This document shows, piece after piece, positions 13,875-16,756 of a DNA stretch of 16,756 nucleotides (its first letter is position 1; each line of letters opens with the position of its first letter). The DNA lies in assembly GCA_034433615.1 (NCBI GenBank), contig DAOUAJ010000010.1:1-16756 (forward strand), given 5' to 3'. The position numbers and the translations under genes were made by a program. The notes beneath the pieces are model-generated. The model made no database searches, had not been told where the DNA came from, and saw only the letters and a list, made by a program, of their open reading frames with translations. Source of the DNA: DAOUAJ01 sp034433615. Lineage in GTDB: Bacteria > Chloroflexota > Anaerolineae > DUEN01.

Positions 13875-14056
13875 GCTTGGCCCGGGGCCAGGGCCGGCAT
13901 CGCCGTCCCATCGCTCACCCTGCTCAGGCTCCCGAAGCTGCGGTGGCGGAGGCGCAGCACCTGGCCCAACCCCTGGAGGTCGACGTCACCGTTCTCCAGG
14001 ATGTCGTAGACCATGCTGAACGTGCGGCGAAAGGGCGGCTCTTCGCTCATGGCCAC
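13875..14056 (-). other. Unrecognised minus-strand open stretch, probably another gene fragment
   Basis: A minus-strand frame from ATG 14056 reads MAMSEEPPFRRTFSMVYD, then ILENGDVDLQGLGQVLRL and RHRSFGSLSRV. The first 45 residues have a protein-like composition, but I do not recognise the family. Downstream it degrades and merges with the DppC-like remnant in a different frame. No RBS is seen. It is more likely debris than a gene, and no other feature explains the stretch. Confidence 0.3.
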
Positions 14057-14268
14057 CGGCGAGGCGATCTACGGCACCCACCCATGGAAGGTCTTCGGCG
14101 AGGGCCCCACCCAGGTGGTCGCAGGCTCCTTCGCTGACACGAAACGCAGCGCGTTCACCGGCGAGGACGTCCGCTTCACGACGAAGGGGGACGTGCTGTA
14201 TGCGATCGTCCTGGCCTGGCCAGAGAGCGGCCAGGTGACCATCCGATCGCTCGGCGAGAGCAGTGGGT
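14049..14268 (+). pseudogene. C-terminal fragment of an alpha-L-fucosidase (GH29)
   Basis: The plus-strand frame reads ATGEAIYGTHPWKVFGEGPT, then FTGEDVRFTTKGDVLYAIVL and AWPESGQVTIRSLG. The GEAIYGT-PW and DVRFTTKGD-LYAIVL blocks are the conserved stretch just after the catalytic barrel of GH29 fucosidases. The catalytic domain, several hundred residues, is absent: sequence before about 14040 is unrelated. The match stops near 14268, where the AAA/DUF4143 remnant begins. There is no RBS or plausible start, so it is a dead fragment and perhaps the recombination scar of a lost sugar-utilisation gene. Confidence 0.72.
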
Positions 14269-14271
14269 TAG

Positions 14272-14481
14272 GAGTATCAAGCGGTGAAAAACCCGAACAT
14301 CCTGCGTCGCTTGCTCCAGGCACTGGCCTTGCAAATTGGCCAGAAAGTGTCCTATAATGAGCTGGCGAACCTGTTGGGGATTGATAAAGCCACTGTCAGC
14401 CGCTATGTGGCCTTGCTGAGGGTGCGCTCCGGGAAAACTTCTTCTGGTCAATCGGACGAATCATCTGGCCGTCTAGAGTGA
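14272..14481 (+). pseudogene. Internally deleted fragment of an AAA ATPase of the DUF4143 family
   Basis: Frame 14272-14418 reads EYQAVKNPNILRRLLQALAL, then QIGQKVSYNELANLLGIDKA and TVSRYVALL. This is the winged-helix region typical of AAA_14/DUF4143 ATPases (NPNILRRLLQALALQIG...SYNELANLLGIDK). Homologues continue with LLEKAF and some 40 more residues before a GAL-ENF motif. Here the motif EGALRENFF (14418-14444) appears at once, in a shifted frame, followed by a further shift. So the piece has lost its P-loop domain, an internal segment and its C-terminus. The GTG at 14284 could open a 65-residue frame to TGA 14481, but its last 20 residues are out-of-frame sequence, and I do not consider it a small regulator. 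Confidence 0.68.
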
Positions 14482-14506
14482 AACGATCGTCGGGAAGGAG
14501 ATTACC

Positions 14507-16756
14507 ATGTGCCTCACCCGTCCATCGCAACGTGTACTGATCTTCATCGTGGTCATCATCCTGGCCGTGCTGCCCGTGCTGAGTGGCTGCGCCCCACGAC
14601 GAGCCGCGCGCGCCGAGGCCACGCTGGCCAGCCCGCCGGTAAGCTCCAGCCCACAGCCGGAAACATCGGATGAGGCGGCCCCCGTCCGCTTCGGAGCCTG
14701 TTCGTGTGACACCGAGGCGCAGATGGCGATGGCCGTCCCGCGCAGCGAGCTACCGCCCACCATCGTGGCCGTCAGCCCCGAGCGCGGCGAGGAGCAACGG
14801 CTTGACGCGCCCATCGTCATCACCTTCGACCAGCCCATGGACCCGGCGACCACCGCGGCCGCCTTCCACATCGAACCAGCCGTGGAAGGCAAGGTCACGG
14901 TCATGGGCAAAGTGCTCACCTTCCAGCCCGCGCAGCCCTGGCCGCGGGCGACCGCGTTTAAGGTAACGGTGGACGCGACGGCCAAAGGAATCAACGGGCC
15001 GCCTCTGGCCGCGCCCTTCGAGCACCGCTTCACCACGGTGGGCTACCTGGAGGTGACCAGCACCCAGCCGGCCGACGGGGCCACCGACGTAGCCACGGAC
15101 ATGACGATCACCGTCGTCTTCAACCGGCCGGTGGTGCCGTTGACCGGCATCGAGGAACAGGCGGGGCTCCCCCAGCCGCTGAAGCTGGAGCCGGAGGTTG
15201 CCGGAAAGGGCGAGTGGCTCAACACCAGCATCTACACCTTCCGGCCCAGCGAGCCGCTGGCCGCCGCCACCCGCTATACCGCCACCATCGCGGCCGGGCT
15301 GACCGACACCACCGGCGGCATCCTGGCCCAGGACTACACCTGGACCTTCACCACCGCCAGCCCCACGGTCGTGAGCATGGCCCCCAACACCGATCAGACG
15401 CCGCCCGACTCGCCGGTCACGATCACGTTCAGCCAGCCCATGGACCCGGCCAGCACCGAGGCCGCCTTCTCTCTGCGCACGGCCCAGGATAATGTTCCCG
15501 TCCAAGGGACGTTTGCCTGGCAGGACGAAGGGCGGACGCTGGTCTACCAGCCCAGGCAGCCGCTCGCCTACGGCGCGGGGTACGTGGTCCACGTGGACAA
15601 GACCGCTCGCCCGGCGCGCGGCGAGGGGACGCTGCGCCAGGCCACGCGGTTCACCTTCCGCATCGTCTACCTGCCCGAGGTGCGCGCTACCCGGCCGCGG
15701 GACGGCGACCAGGCGGCCGATCCGTACGGCGCGATGGAGGTCGCCTTCCGCAGCCCCATCGCCCCCGAGACGCTGGCCGGCGCCATCACAGTCGTACCTG
15801 AGCCAACCCAGGTTTACACTTACTACGCCGGGTACGACAATCGGTTGATCATCTCCTGGGAGCGTCAGCCCCGCACGGCCTACACCGTCACCCTGGGCAG
15901 CCAGATCGGCGACCGCTACGGCAACACGCTGGGCCGGGAGGTGGTCATCCGCTTCCGCACCCGCGACTACGATCCGATGGCCTACCTGGGTGGCTTCGGC
16001 CAGGTGGGCACCTACAACGCCTACACCCGAACCATCGCCACGGCCAGCTACCGCAACGTCAGCCGGCTGGACTTCGGCCTGTATCGAGTGGACGAGGCTA
16101 CCTTCCTCAGCCTGACTGGCGAGCAGAGCTGGGATGCCTGGCAACGCCTGAAACGGGACGAGGCAGCCCTGTTGAACCAGTGGTCGGTGGATGTGACCCC
16201 ACCCCCCAATGTGATCCGCACCTGGCAGGGCCCGCTGACCGACTCCGAGGGAAATCCGCTGCCGCCCGGCCTCTACCTGTTGGAGCTGCGCGCGCCCGAG
16301 ATCCGGTACGGCCCGGACCGCCTCCCCTCGCGCCAGTTGCTGGCGATCTCCCGCCTGAACGTGACCCTGAAACACACGGACACCGAGGCGCTGGCATGGG
16401 TCACGGACTTGAAGACGGGCGAGCCGGTCGCCGACCTGCCGCTCCGCCTGCTGGATGGACAGGGGCTGGAGGTGAACGGGCGGACCGACGCGCAAGGGGT
16501 GTTCCGCACCAGCTTCGAGCAGCGGGAGTACTGGAAGCCACTGTACGTCTTCACCGGCCAGCCTGGCGCCGATGATTTCGCCGTGGTCATGAACCAGTGG
16601 AGCAACGGCATCGGCCCGTGGGAGTTCGGCCTCAACGTGGAGATGTATAAGCAGCCGCTGAACGCTTACCTCTACACCGACCGCCCCATCTACCGGCCCG
16701 GCCAGACGGTGCACTGGAAAGCCATCGTCCGCTGGGACGACGACGCCCGCTACTCC
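14507..16756 (+). CDS. Bacterial alpha-2-macroglobulin-family lipoprotein with four N-terminal Ig-like (Big_5-type) domains, 3' truncated by the window
   Basis: The frame is open from ATG 14507 to the window end (750 codons), with AAGGAG at 14495-14500, spacing 6. Residues 1-28 are a lipoprotein signal with lipobox LSGC (Cys28). Four Ig-like domains start near residues 83, 180, 286 and 391, each with a (D/N/S)xPM/V-type strand (ITFDQPMDPAT, VVFNRPV, ITFSQPMDPAST, VAFRSPIAPET) and most ending in F(T/R) strands, as in SbsA-like Big_5 domains. Macroglobulin domains follow: ALAWVTDLKTGEPVADLPL near residue 635, and YLYTDRPIYRPGQTVHWKAI from residue 721, the hallmark of the MG2-like region. The thioester and C-terminal domains would lie beyond the window. 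The family traps proteases or guards the envelope. It follows the debris region, so it probably has its own promoter, which I could not identify. Confidence 0.9.
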   Translation, partial: MCLTRPSQRVLIFIVVIILAVLPVLSGCAPRRAARAEATLASPPVSSSPQPETSDEAAPVRFGACSCDTEAQMAMAVPRSELPPTIVAVSPERGEEQRLDAPIVITFDQPMDPATTAAAFHIEPAVEGKVTVMGKVLTFQPAQPWPRATAFKVTVDATAKGINGPPLAAPFEHRFTTVGYLEVTSTQPADGATDVATDMTITVVFNRPVVPLTGIEEQAGLPQPLKLEPEVAGKGEWLNTSIYTFRPSEPLAAATRYTATIAAGLTDTTGGILAQDYTWTFTTASPTVVSMAPNTDQTPPDSPVTITFSQPMDPASTEAAFSLRTAQDNVPVQGTFAWQDEGRTLVYQPRQPLAYGAGYVVHVDKTARPARGEGTLRQATRFTFRIVYLPEVRATRPRDGDQAADPYGAMEVAFRSPIAPETLAGAITVVPEPTQVYTYYAGYDNRLIISWERQPRTAYTVTLGSQIGDRYGNTLGREVVIRFRTRDYDPMAYLGGFGQVGTYNAYTRTIATASYRNVSRLDFGLYRVDEATFLSLTGEQSWDAWQRLKRDEAALLNQWSVDVTPPPNVIRTWQGPLTDSEGNPLPPGLYLLELRAPEIRYGPDRLPSRQLLAISRLNVTLKHTDTEALAWVTDLKTGEPVADLPLRLLDGQGLEVNGRTDAQGVFRTSFEQREYWKPLYVFTGQPGADDFAVVMNQWSNGIGPWEFGLNVEMYKQPLNAYLYTDRPIYRPGQTVHWKAIVRWDDDARYS

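Noticed and set aside
14284..14481. Small HTH regulator of 65 residues
   Set aside because: The sequence matches an internal part of the DUF4143 ATPase family and its last third is out-of-frame sequence after a deletion.
14750..16714. Long minus-strand open frame as a real gene
   Set aside because: It opposes a plus-strand frame with RBS, lipobox, Ig-like repeats and the YLYTDRPIYRPGQ hallmark; its own translation has no recognisable motif.

Overview
The window looks like part of a Chloroflexota (Anaerolineae- or Caldilineae-like) chromosome. This is an inference from the high G+C content, a secreted protein ending in VYLPLLLRR, a Ser/Val/Arg-rich SSVVGRRSS stretch that I associate with translated repeats in this phylum, and a type 2 IPP isomerase followed by a polyprenyl synthase. 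Every intact gene is on the + strand. No tRNA, rRNA, CRISPR array or complete insertion sequence was found.

Region 1 (1-3380). The C-terminal end of an FMN-dependent IPP isomerase overlaps a polyprenyl diphosphate synthase gene by 4 nt. A URO-D-fold, methyltransferase-like protein and a secreted two-repeat protein follow, again joined by a 4-nt overlap.

Region 2 (3380-7459). A ribose/galactose-type sugar importer is present as a double ATPase and a permease, with no sugar-binding protein in view. Next is an ATPase fused to an OmpR-type winged helix. Its reading frame is cut by a TAG codon inside the recognition helix, and the missing tail is still readable in frame to 7416. A hairpin followed by T residues closes the unit.

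Region 3 (7603-13702). Five genes lie in a row: a PspA/IM30-like protein, a membrane-anchored solute-binding-like protein, a related protein fused to a von Willebrand A domain with complete MIDAS residues, a two-helix membrane protein with a long charged helical tail, and a branched-chain-amino-acid-type binding lipoprotein. No permease or transport ATPase accompanies them. This is the best candidate for an undescribed system, perhaps an envelope-surveillance module, but that role is only a hypothesis.

Region 4 (13703-14506). This is a scrapyard of decayed gene fragments: a DppC-like permease (- strand), an unrecognised open frame (- strand), the tail of an alpha-L-fucosidase (+) and an internally deleted AAA/DUF4143 ATPase (+). 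An intact RBS then starts a large lipoprotein of the bacterial alpha-2-macroglobulin family with four Ig-like (Big_5-type) domains, which runs off the window.

The most striking non-gene structure is a set of period-7 repeat arrays at five gene boundaries between 4915 and 12561. They use at least four different 7-nt units (GTAAAAC, AGCTGAT, GCGAATA and a GGTCG type). Four of them have opposed arms that could form hairpins, and these begin at or within a few bases of the upstream stop codon and reach close to the next gene's start.
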